NCBI GenBank assembly: GCA_036387335.1
Contig: DASVTZ010000153.1
Coordinates: forward strand, 1 to 64,000
Length of the DNA: 64,000 nt
Direction: 5' to 3'
Origin: Longimicrobium sp.
GTDB taxonomy: Bacteria; Gemmatimonadota; Gemmatimonadetes; Longimicrobiales; Longimicrobiaceae
This document shows positions 48,288 to 56,558 of this stretch, one piece after another; the first letter of the stretch is position 1; every line of letters starts with the position of its first letter. The notes under the pieces are model-generated. The model did no database searches and was not told the DNA's origin. It saw nothing but the letters and a program-made list of their open reading frames with translations. The position numbers were made by a program, and so were the translations under genes.

Positions 48288-49511
48288 TCAGTTCCCGCTG
48301 TTCGCCAGGTACCCGCCGCGGTCGGTGGCCTCGGCGACGCGGTCGTGGACGGCGCGGCGGAGGGCCTGCATGCGGTTGTTGTCCTCGCCGTCGTAGGTGC
48401 GGTTGGTGAGGAGAACGACCCAGGTGCCGCGCTCGGGGTCGATCCAGAGCGAGGTGCCCGTGTAGCCGGTGTGGCCGAAGGCGATGGTGGAGATGCGCGT
48501 CCCCGCCGAGCCGCCGCCGCCCGGGGGAGGCGTGTCCCACCCCAGCGCCCGCGTGCCCGCGCCCGGCTGCCGCATGGCGAACTGCCGCACCGTGGAGGCG
48601 CGAAAGATCCGCACGCCGTCGAGCTCGCCGCCATTGGCCAGCATCCCGGCGAAGCGCGCCAGGTCGTGCGCGGTCGAGAAGAGCCCCGCGTTCCCCGCGA
48701 TCCCGCCCAGGCGCCGCGCGATGGGGTCGTGCACGCGCCCCTTGAAGCCCGCGCCCAGCGCGCCCGAGGTGCCGGCGCAGCGCTGGCACCCGTCGGGGCC
48801 GAAGACATACGAGGTGGAGGTCATCCCCAGCGGCTGGAAGACGCGCCGGTCGAGCAGGTGGTAGAGCGGCTCCCCCGCGGCGCGCTCGGCGGCGGCGAAG
48901 AGCACGATGGGGCTCAGGTCGGAGTACTCCATCCGCCCGCCGGGGTAGGTCACCAGCGGGGTCCGCAGCACGTGCGCCAGCGCCTCCGCGCGCGACAGGC
49001 CGGCGGGCACGTCGGTGCCGGCGGGGAGCCCGGCCGTGTGCGTGAGGAGGTGGCGCACCGTCACGTACTCCTTCCCCCCGCCCGTGAACTCCGGCAGGTA
49101 CGACGAGACGCGCTCGTCCAACCCCATCTTCCCGTCCTCCACCAGCAGCATCACCGCGGTCGTCGTCCCCACCACCTTGGTGAGGGAGGCGAGGTCGAAC
49201 ACCGTCTCGTCCGGGTCCACGGGGGCCGAGTCCCAGCCTCGCCCCGTGTTGCCGAACCCTTCTTCCAGCACGATGGTGCCGCGGCGCCCGATGGCCAGCG
49301 CCGCGCCGGGGAAGGACCCGCGCTGCAGCTCGGAGTAGACGGCGTCCTCGGCGCGGATCAGGCCGATGGCGCTCATCCCCACCGACGACGGCGCGGCGAG
49401 CTCGTGGCGAGCGAGGCCGGGATCGCGGAAGGGGAGCGAATCCGGCTCGGATGCGAGCGGCCCCGGCACGAGGATGCCGAGCGACGCCGCCAGCGACAGG
49501 GCGGTAAGCAT
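48288..49511 (-). CDS. Beta-lactamase-fold serine hydrolase
   Basis: 407-aa exported protein of the class C beta-lactamase/DD-peptidase/esterase group. The nucleophile Ser is in FDLASLTKVV (SxxK), the second element is YSDLSP (Y-x-D rather than Y-x-N), and HTGYTG lies in the third element region. Signal peptide at the N-terminus. Broad family (esterases, D-aminopeptidases), so substrate is open. A near-consensus promoter lies upstream at 49566-49594. Confidence 0.82.
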   Translation of the reverse strand: MLTALSLAASLGILVPGPLASEPDSLPFRDPGLARHELAAPSSVGMSAIGLIRAEDAVYSELQRGSFPGAALAIGRRGTIVLEEGFGNTGRGWDSAPVDPDETVFDLASLTKVVGTTTAVMLLVEDGKMGLDERVSSYLPEFTGGGKEYVTVRHLLTHTAGLPAGTDVPAGLSRAEALAHVLRTPLVTYPGGRMEYSDLSPIVLFAAAERAAGEPLYHLLDRRVFQPLGMTSTSYVFGPDGCQRCAGTSGALGAGFKGRVHDPIARRLGGIAGNAGLFSTAHDLARFAGMLANGGELDGVRIFRASTVRQFAMRQPGAGTRALGWDTPPPGGGGSAGTRISTIAFGHTGYTGTSLWIDPERGTWVVLLTNRTYDGEDNNRMQALRRAVHDRVAEATDRGGYLANSGN

Positions 49512-49565
49512 GGGGATGCTTGTGGCTGGGGGGTGAGACTGGCTGGGTTTGGGAGTGGGATATGC

Positions 49566-49594
49566 ACTCTACAGCTCCCGTCCAGCGTTGTCAA
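49566..49594 (-). promoter_or_regulatory. Sigma-70-type promoter of serine hydrolase gene
   Basis: On the minus strand: TTGACA (49589-49594), a 17-base spacer and TAGAGT (49566-49571), ending 55 bp before the start codon at 49511. Just upstream lies an imperfect dyad TTAC-N4-GTAA (49604-49615) that could bind a regulator. The whole gap 49512-49891 holds no gene. Confidence 0.6.
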
Positions 49595-49891
49595 CAATCG
49601 CGTGTTACGTGTGTAATGTTCGGAGTTGATTCGGTCGCCGATCCCCGCAACCACGCCGAAATCCAACCCCTACAACACCTTGCAATCCGCGCCGCATCAA
49701 TGTGGCGCCATTGCATTGCTTTCCCCTAACTCGCTGTGCCTGCACGCGTTGCCCGATCCCGCCGCGCCGCGGTCCGCCTGTATTAAGATTCTGCCCACAA
49801 GATGCAACCCGCGCAGGTGCGGCAGAGTTCCAGATGCCCTTCCTTCCGTTCTCCTCTCCGTACCTCTGTGGCTCTGTGTGAGAACCCGCCG

Positions 49892-51259
49892 TCAGTCGCG
49901 TTCAAGCCCAATCTGGCGAAGGCGCTTCTGCAGGCTCTGCCGGTGGATGCCGAGCGCCTGCGCCGTGCGCGAGACGTTGCCGCCGTGCCTCTCCAGCGCC
50001 GCCGCCAGGAAGCCGCGCTCCCACGCATCCATGGCTCGCGCGCGGGCGTCGGCCCAGGAGAGGTCCGCGAGGGCGGCATCGACGGGCCCCAGCGGCGCGC
50101 GCGTGTCCAGGCCGGGAGGGAGGTCGGCGGGCTCGATCGTCTCCCCCTCGGCCAGCACGACGGCGCGCTCCACGGCGTTGCGCAGCTCGCGGACGTTGCC
50201 CGGCCAGTCGTGTGCCAGCAGGATGCGCCGGGCCGCCTCGGAAAGGGCGCGGGTGGGGCGGGCGTGACGCTCGGCGAAGTACGCGAGGAAGTGCGCCGCG
50301 ATGGCAGGGATGTCCTCCCGCCGCTCGCGCAGGGGCGGAAGGTGCAGGCCGATCACGCTCAGCCGGTACAGGAGGTCCTCGCGAAAGGTGCCCTCCGCCG
50401 CCATCTGCTGAAGCGGCCGGTTGGTAGCGGCCACCACGCGCACGTCCACGGCCACCGGCTTCGTGCCGCCCACGGGAGTCACCTGCCGCTCCTCCAGCGC
50501 CCGGAGGAGCTTGGCCTGCGCGGGAGCGGCCAGGTCGCCCACCTCGTCCAGGAAGAGCGTCCCGCCGCCCGCCGCCTCGAACAGCCCCACGCGGTCGCGG
50601 TCGGCGCCGGTGAAGGCGCCGCGCATGTGTCCAAAGAGCTCGCTCTCGATCAGCTCGCCGGGAAGGGCCGAGCAGTTGATGGCCACGAACGCCGCGCCGC
50701 TCCGCCGGCTCTCCGCGTGCAGGGCGCGGGCGACGACCTCCTTTCCCGTGCCGCTCTCGCCGGTGATGAGGACGGTGGCGTCGGTGGGGGCGGCGCGGCG
50801 CACCACGCTCTGCACCTGGCGCAGCGCGGGCGAGTCGCCGATCAGCCCGTGGAAGGCGCCGCCCAGCTCCTCGCGCAGCCGCACGTTCTCCGCGCGCAGG
50901 GCCAGGAGCTCGCGGGCGCGGCGGGCGATGGCGCGGATCTCCTCGTTGTCGAAGGGCTTGGGGACGTAGCCATACGCCCCCTCGCGCAGCGCGCGCACCG
51001 CCAGCCGCTCGTCGCCGTGCGCCGTCATCAGCACGAAGAGGGTTCCGGGGTGCCGCGAGCGCACCTCCTCCAGCAATTCGAGCCCGCTCATGGCGGGCAT
51101 CGAGAGGTCTGAGATCACCAGGTCCGCCGGCGTATCCTCCAGCGCGGCCAGGGCGGCGGGGGCGTGCTCGGCCTCTCGCACGTCGTGCCCCTCCTCCTCC
51201 AGCAGCTCCGAAAGCGAGAAGCGGATCGAGCGCTCGTCGTCCACCACCAGGATCTTCAT
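49892..51259 (-). CDS. NtrC-family sigma-54-dependent response regulator
   Basis: 455 aa in three domains. Receiver 1-120 with phospho-acceptor Asp in LVISDLSMPAMSG and VVDDERS acidic pocket; AAA+ 140-370 with Walker A GESGTGKE, the sigma-54 contact GAFTGAD, and Walker B GGGTLFLDEVGD; a C-terminal Fis-type helix-turn-helix (NVSRTAQALGIHRQSLQKRL). It activates sigma-54 promoters when phosphorylated, almost certainly by the kinase encoded just upstream (ATGA overlap). Confidence 0.93.
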   Translation of the reverse strand: MKILVVDDERSIRFSLSELLEEEGHDVREAEHAPAALAALEDTPADLVISDLSMPAMSGLELLEEVRSRHPGTLFVLMTAHGDERLAVRALREGAYGYVPKPFDNEEIRAIARRARELLALRAENVRLREELGGAFHGLIGDSPALRQVQSVVRRAAPTDATVLITGESGTGKEVVARALHAESRRSGAAFVAINCSALPGELIESELFGHMRGAFTGADRDRVGLFEAAGGGTLFLDEVGDLAAPAQAKLLRALEERQVTPVGGTKPVAVDVRVVAATNRPLQQMAAEGTFREDLLYRLSVIGLHLPPLRERREDIPAIAAHFLAYFAERHARPTRALSEAARRILLAHDWPGNVRELRNAVERAVVLAEGETIEPADLPPGLDTRAPLGPVDAALADLSWADARARAMDAWERGFLAAALERHGGNVSRTAQALGIHRQSLQKRLRQIGLERD

Positions 51260-52578
51260 CGCGCCGCCTGTGGAGCTGGAATGCGGATGGAGAACTCCGC
51301 GCCGCCGCCGGGTGCGCCGCCCACCCGCGCCTCCCACCCCAGCTCGCGCGCCAGCCGGCGGACGACGGCGAGCCCCAACCCCGTCCCACCGCCCTCGCTG
51401 CGAAAGGGCTCCCAGATCCGCTCGCGCTCGGCGGGGGGAACGCCGGGGCCGGTGTCGCTCACCACCACCTCCAGGTCGCCCTGCGCGGGGCGGGCAGCGA
51501 GGCGGACCGTGCCTCCGGCTGGGGTGTGGCGGATGGCGTTGAGGAGGAGGTTGAGGATGGCCTGCGCGAGCGCCTCCCGCGGCGCCGCGGCCACGCTGCC
51601 GCCCGCGTCCGCATCGACGGTGACGCCGCCCCTGCGCGCGTGCGCCTCCACCAGCAGGAGGAGGTCGTCGAAGAGGGGCGCGAGCGCCGTGCGGGCGCCG
51701 GGCTCGGGTCGCACCGTGGCGCGCCGCGCGAAGCCCAGCAGGTTGGCCACGATCCGCTCCACGCGCTCCGCCTCCTCCAGGATCACGGCGGCGTAGCGCC
51801 GGCGCTTGGCGTCGTCCACATCGTCCTCGGCGAGGCGCTGGGCCAGCGAGCGCATGCCGGTGAGGGGGTTCCGCACCTCGTGCGCCACCGACGCGGAGAG
51901 CTCTCCCAGCACCGCGAGGCGCTCCTGCTCGGTGGCGGCGGCGGCAAGCTCGCCGGTCCTGGACGCGCGCACCTCGATGTCGTAGAAGCGCAGCCGCGAC
52001 ACCCCCACGAAGATCAGGAGCTGCATCCACACCATCGCCAGCGGCAGGGCGTAGACGGAGTGCGAGCCCTCGGTGAGATAGCCGCCGATCAACCCCAGCG
52101 GGAGCACGGCCACCATCCCGCCCACGACGCCCAGGCTCAGCCGGCGCTCCCCCGGGCCCTTCACCCGTCTCGACACCGTCGCGAAGCGCACCATCGGGAC
52201 CGTGCCACCCACCCAGGCGGCGAGCTGCCACAGGTCCAGGATCGTCCCCCTCTCCCCGTGCAGGGCGAACGGGAGGAGGACGAGGCCGGCACACACCGGC
52301 AGGAGCGCCTGCCAGTCCGGCCGCTCCATCCCCTCCGCCAGCGCGAAGGCGAGAAAGAACGCGGGGAGCATGTGGATGATGCCGAAGAAGAGCGGTCCGC
52401 GCGTGCCGCCGGTGGCGAAGATCCACCCCTGCACGGCCAGCCACGACATCAGCCCCGCCTGAAAGAGGGCGTACCAGCGCACCCCGCGGCTGCGGGGGTT
52501 GAAGAGGAGCAGCGTCGCGGTGCTGAAGAAGACCACTCCGCAGGCAAAGAACGCGACCGCGACGGCAAGGGAGCTCAT
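51256..52578 (-). CDS. Membrane sensor histidine kinase
   Basis: 440 aa. Seven or so N-terminal transmembrane helices (a 7TM sensor-like input) replace a periplasmic domain. HisKA with the phospho-His in ASVAHEVRNPLTGMRSL, then HATPase with N box NLLLNAIRHTPAGG and G boxes DTGPGVP and GGGTGLGLAVV. Partner of the sigma-54 regulator. Its start lies 16 bp after the TonB-receptor stop, so receptor, kinase and regulator appear co-transcribed. Confidence 0.9.
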   Translation of the reverse strand: MSSLAVAVAFFACGVVFFSTATLLLFNPRSRGVRWYALFQAGLMSWLAVQGWIFATGGTRGPLFFGIIHMLPAFFLAFALAEGMERPDWQALLPVCAGLVLLPFALHGERGTILDLWQLAAWVGGTVPMVRFATVSRRVKGPGERRLSLGVVGGMVAVLPLGLIGGYLTEGSHSVYALPLAMVWMQLLIFVGVSRLRFYDIEVRASRTGELAAAATEQERLAVLGELSASVAHEVRNPLTGMRSLAQRLAEDDVDDAKRRRYAAVILEEAERVERIVANLLGFARRATVRPEPGARTALAPLFDDLLLLVEAHARRGGVTVDADAGGSVAAAPREALAQAILNLLLNAIRHTPAGGTVRLAARPAQGDLEVVVSDTGPGVPPAERERIWEPFRSEGGGTGLGLAVVRRLARELGWEARVGGAPGGGAEFSIRIPAPQAAR

Positions 52579-52594
52579 TCGGCTGGAATCCCGC

Positions 52595-55135
52595 TCAGAA
52601 GTTGACGCTGCCGCCGAAGACGGCCGTGCGCTGCCCAAAGAAGTTGGGGACCGTGGTGCGCGTGCCCGCCGCGTCGTCGTAGCTGTAGCCGGCGATGTTC
52701 TCGCGGCCCGCGGTGTTCAGCATCTCCAGGTACGTCACCACCATCCGCCCGCGCACCGTCCAGAAGCGGGTGAGACGGGTGTCGAGGCGCAGGTAGTACG
52801 GCAGCCGGTCGCCGTTCGGCTCGCCCGGTGCGCCGACCGTGCGCGGGGTGAAGGGGCGCCCGGTGGCGTAGCGCAGGGTGTTGCCGAGCTGCAGCTCGGC
52901 GGGAAGCCGCACGGTGGCCACGCCGGTGAAGGAGTGCGTCACGTCCACCGACGAGGGCACCACCCGCCCGTCCTCCAGCTCCAGCCGCCCGCGGAGCAGC
53001 CCGTACGTGATCCACCCGTTCACTCGCGCCTGCCGGCTCCAGCGCACGATCGCGTCCAGTCCCGTGGCGCGGCCCGAGGCCGCCTGCGGCCCGTCGCCGG
53101 CTTCGGCGTAACGGCCGTATGACTTCGTGTACGCCTCCACCTTGAGCGAGGGCTCGCCGGATCGCTCCGCGCCCACCACCAGGTGCCGCGCCCGCGTGGG
53201 GACGCCGGCCGGGGAGCCCGCATCGGGAAGGGCGAAGCGCGTCCGCCAGCGCCCCTGGTGGAACTCGCCGCCGGCAGCGCGCAGCGTCCAGTCGCCCGCG
53301 CGGAAGGCGAGGGCCAGCCGCGGGTCCGCGGTCCACTCCGTCTCGCCGGGAAGGCGGTCGGCGCGGATGCCGGCCACCACGCCCACCCGCCCCGACGCCG
53401 CCCACTCGTACTCCGCGTAGCCGCCCACGTGCGATGCATCGTCCGTGACCGCCTGCAGCACCCGCGAGGGCGAGCCGGGGGCGAGCTGGTCGGTGGTGGG
53501 GGTGACGCCGGTCTGGCGGGCCTCCATCCCAGCGGCCTCGGCGCCGGCGCGGAGTCGGCCGCCGCCCAGCATCCACTCCGTGTCCACCCGCGCGGCGACC
53601 CCGCGGTCGGTGCGCTCGCGGTCCATCACCCCGAAGTCGAAGCCAGTGGTGCGCTCCGTGGCGCTGAGGTTGGCCCGCACCGCCACCCGCCCGTCGCGCG
53701 ACACCCCGCGCCCCGAGAGCGTCGCCAGCGTCGTGCCGCCGCGCGAGCCGAACGCTCCGCTGTACCCGTAGGCGCTCACGTTCCGCGCCGACGCGTCGGT
53801 GTCGATCAGCCCGGTGGCCTTGAGCTGCCACCCCGGGCGCGGCGCCCACACCGCGCCACCGATCCCTTCCAGCGCGCGCGGCGCCGTGTCAAACTCGCCG
53901 CCGCGGCCGTGCATCGCCAGCATCATCGACGCCTCGGTCACGCGTGCCGCTCCCCACATCCCCGCCCGCCTGCCGGCGGGAAGCTGGAGCATTGCCCCCG
54001 CCCCGACCGTGTTGGCGGAGAGGACGCCCGCCGCGGAGGAGGGGCGGCCGAGCGTCTCGACGTCCAGCACGCCGGAGAGGGCGTTGCCGTAGCGCGCGCC
54101 GAAGCCGCCGCTGGAAAAGGTGGCGGAGCCCAGCACCGCCGGGTCGAGCACGCCGAACGCGCCGCCGTGCAGCGACTCGTAGCGCCCCGCGTACACCAGC
54201 CGCGCCCCGTCCACCCAGACGGGCGCCTCGGCGGGGTCGCCGCCGCGCACGTACAGGTCGGCCCCCTCGGCGGCGCGGGTGGTGCCCGGTCCCGTCTGGA
54301 TGGCCTGCATCAGGTCCGCGGTGCCGCCGGGGGTCATCAGCACGTCGATCCGCTTCAGCGAGGTGCCGCTGCGCGTGTCGTCCATCCGGTTGGCACTGGC
54401 CTGCACCGTGAGCCCGTCCAGCAGCACCGCCTGCTTGGGCGCGGCGGGAGCAGGCGCCGGTGCGGCCGGCGCGATCGCGACTGCCGGAGCCGCGGTGGGC
54501 GAATCGGTGGTGTCCGCGCGGCGCTCGTGTTGCTGGATCAGCTCGGCGAAGCGCGCCTCCCCCGGAAAGAGCGCCGCGCCGCGCCGCCAGATCGCCAGCG
54601 CATCCGCCGTGCGGTTCTGGCGGACGTACAGCTCACCGAGGCGCAGGTAGGGCTGCGCGAAGATGCCGGGCGTGTTGCGCGTCCCCTGCTGCGCCACGAG
54701 CAGCTCGAACTCGCGGATGGCGTCGTCCGTGCGGCCCAGGAAGGCGGGGAGGTGGAAGTAGTTCAGGGCGAGCACGTAGCGCGCCGTCCAGTGGGTGCTG
54801 TCGATCGCGAGCGCCGCCTTCAGCAGCTCGATCGACTGCCCGGAGAGCCTCCCCTTGCTCATGAAGTCCGCGAACCCGATGCGGCACTCGCCGATCACCC
54901 GCGCGAGCCCGACACGCGGCTCCGCGCTCTGAGGCTCGGCGGCGAGACGGGCGCGGAACAGGCGCTCGGCCCGGTCCGCGGCGGTCGATGCGGCGGCCTC
55001 GTCCTTAGCCGCCGCGGCGCGCGAGCACTCGGTGAGGGCGCTGTCCGCCGCGGTGGGGATGGGGGCCTGCGCGGCGGCCGCTCCGCCCGTCGCCAGTATG
55101 GCCGCTCCGGCCAGAAGCACGATCTTGTTTCGCAT
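52595..55135 (-). CDS. TPR-containing TonB-dependent outer-membrane receptor
   Basis: 846 aa. Signal peptide ending AAAAQAP; residues about 25-210 hold TPR-like helical repeats (DDAIREFELLVAQQG, YLRLGELYVRQNRTADALAIWRRG); a Pro/Ala linker follows; then a plug domain (GLTVQASANR, TADLMQAIQTGPGT, YVRGGDPAEAPVWVDGARLVY) and a beta-barrel ending FFGQRTAVFGGSVNF with a terminal Phe. Standard TonB receptors lack a periplasmic TPR. This one probably imports or senses a ligand and is followed by a two-component system. Start ATG 55135. Confidence 0.85.
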   Translation of the reverse strand: MRNKIVLLAGAAILATGGAAAAQAPIPTAADSALTECSRAAAAKDEAAASTAADRAERLFRARLAAEPQSAEPRVGLARVIGECRIGFADFMSKGRLSGQSIELLKAALAIDSTHWTARYVLALNYFHLPAFLGRTDDAIREFELLVAQQGTRNTPGIFAQPYLRLGELYVRQNRTADALAIWRRGAALFPGEARFAELIQQHERRADTTDSPTAAPAVAIAPAAPAPAPAAPKQAVLLDGLTVQASANRMDDTRSGTSLKRIDVLMTPGGTADLMQAIQTGPGTTRAAEGADLYVRGGDPAEAPVWVDGARLVYAGRYESLHGGAFGVLDPAVLGSATFSSGGFGARYGNALSGVLDVETLGRPSSAAGVLSANTVGAGAMLQLPAGRRAGMWGAARVTEASMMLAMHGRGGEFDTAPRALEGIGGAVWAPRPGWQLKATGLIDTDASARNVSAYGYSGAFGSRGGTTLATLSGRGVSRDGRVAVRANLSATERTTGFDFGVMDRERTDRGVAARVDTEWMLGGGRLRAGAEAAGMEARQTGVTPTTDQLAPGSPSRVLQAVTDDASHVGGYAEYEWAASGRVGVVAGIRADRLPGETEWTADPRLALAFRAGDWTLRAAGGEFHQGRWRTRFALPDAGSPAGVPTRARHLVVGAERSGEPSLKVEAYTKSYGRYAEAGDGPQAASGRATGLDAIVRWSRQARVNGWITYGLLRGRLELEDGRVVPSSVDVTHSFTGVATVRLPAELQLGNTLRYATGRPFTPRTVGAPGEPNGDRLPYYLRLDTRLTRFWTVRGRMVVTYLEMLNTAGRENIAGYSYDDAAGTRTTVPNFFGQRTAVFGGSVNF

Positions 55136-55380
55136 GGTCGCCTCGATGTTGTTCGGTTGCACTTCGTCCTGCTCGTGCCTACCGACAACGCAACCCACGG
55201 TCCGGCGTGGCCAAATTCGCAAACCGCCTTACACCAACGGCTTACGCGACCTGGGTCACCGCACCAGGTGCCGCATCCGGGCTGCGGTGCAGCCGCGCGG
55301 CTGCACCCGGGCCGTGCCCGGCTGGCTCGGAACGTGAAGCAGAGGGGGGATCACCTTCGTCCACCCGCACGCGCGCGCCG

Positions 55381-56211
55381 ATGCCACGCACCCGCACCCT
55401 CGCACACGTAGCCGTGCTCCTCGCGCCGCTGAGCCTGGCCGCGTGCGCGGGGAGCATCGGGCTCGACGAGGAGGCGCAGCTCGGCGCGCAGTACGCGGCG
55501 GAGATCCGCGGGCAGGTGCGGCTCATCCAGGACCCCGTCGCGGTGGAGGCGCTCAACGGTATGGGGAAGGGGCTGGCATCCCGCGCGGACTCATCCGGGC
55601 GCCGCTACACCTTTTACCTGGTCGATTCGCCCGAGGTGAACGCGTTCGCCATCCCCGGCGGCCACATCTTCGTGAACCGCGGCCTCATCGAGCACGCGGA
55701 CCTGGTGTCGGAGATGGCGGGGGTGCTGGGGCACGAGATCGCGCACGTCACCGAGCGGCACGGGCTGGAGCAGATGGAGAAGCAGCAGCGCGCCAACGTC
55801 CTGGTGCGGCTGGTCTACTGGGCGCTGGACCGCGAGCCGGGAGTGGTGGAGCAGGTGGTGATCCAGGGGGGCGGCGCGGCCGTCTTCGCCAAGTACGGCC
55901 GCGACGCCGAGCGCGAGGCGGACGAGCGCGCCGTGGTGACGGTGGCCAACGCCGGCTACGATCCGGACGGCATCGCCACCTTTTTCGAGGAGCTTCTTCG
56001 CGAGCAGAGGGAGGAGCCCACCTCGTTCGACCAGTGGTTCGCGTCGCATCCCACCAGCACGGAGCGCGTGCGCAACACCCGCGCGCTGATCGGGACGCTG
56101 GGCCCGCTGAACCGCGAGCGCATGATCCGCGACACGCCCGAGTACCAGCGCTTCCGCGCCCGCGTGCAGGCCCTGCCGATCCGTGCCACGACCGTGCGAA
56201 TCAGGCGATAA
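55381..56211 (+). CDS. M48-family metalloprotease (BepA-like lipoprotein)
   Basis: 276 aa. Signal with lipobox LAAC, zinc site HEIAH (118-122), third ligand Glu in EREADERAV. FAIPGGHIFVNRGLIEHA is typical of periplasmic M48 proteases such as BepA/LoiP. No TPR domain, so it is the short form. It likely degrades misfolded envelope proteins. It diverges from the TonB receptor gene across a 245-bp region in which I saw no clear promoter. Confidence 0.88.
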   Translation: MPRTRTLAHVAVLLAPLSLAACAGSIGLDEEAQLGAQYAAEIRGQVRLIQDPVAVEALNGMGKGLASRADSSGRRYTFYLVDSPEVNAFAIPGGHIFVNRGLIEHADLVSEMAGVLGHEIAHVTERHGLEQMEKQQRANVLVRLVYWALDREPGVVEQVVIQGGGAAVFAKYGRDAEREADERAVVTVANAGYDPDGIATFFEELLREQREEPTSFDQWFASHPTSTERVRNTRALIGTLGPLNRERMIRDTPEYQRFRARVQALPIRATTVRIRR

Positions 56212-56248
56212 ACGGCGGGCGATAAAACGCCGGCATCTGGGCATGGCG

Positions 56249-56541
56249 AGGCACGGGCAGCCACGTGGGGCGGCCCCTACGAAATCTGTGCGGCGGGGCG
56301 CGGGCCGGTGTGGCGGCGGGGGTGGGCAGACACGCAGGTCTGCCCCTACGGGTATTGGTGTGTGTGTCGGGAGAACGCGGTGCGGCACGGGGCACGGGCG
56401 CGATGAATCGCGCCCCTACCGGATCTGTGCAGGCGGCCATCCGCGACCGCAGCCCCCTCTCTCGATAACGTTAGGGCGCAGCCCTCTCCTGTTATCGGGA
56501 AGGGGGCAGGCGAGTGTAACGAGCCGGGGGTGAGGGCCCCC
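56249..56541. repeat. Family B hairpin array plus family C element
   Basis: Three hairpins (56249-56280, 56324-56349, 56390-56419; periods 75 and 66 bp) followed by a family C repeat (56450-56541) reaching to 18 bp before the next start codon. They fill the 347-bp gap between the two peptidase genes. Confidence 0.85.
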
Positions 56542-56558
56542 GCCACCAACCGAAATCC

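Noticed and set aside
55136-55380. Sigma-54 promoter sought upstream of the TonB receptor.
   Set aside because: No GG-N10-GC element with correct spacing was found on the minus strand.
53183-55411. 742-codon plus-strand frame.
   Set aside because: Antisense to the TonB receptor; rich in Arg, Ala, Gly, Pro with no domain.
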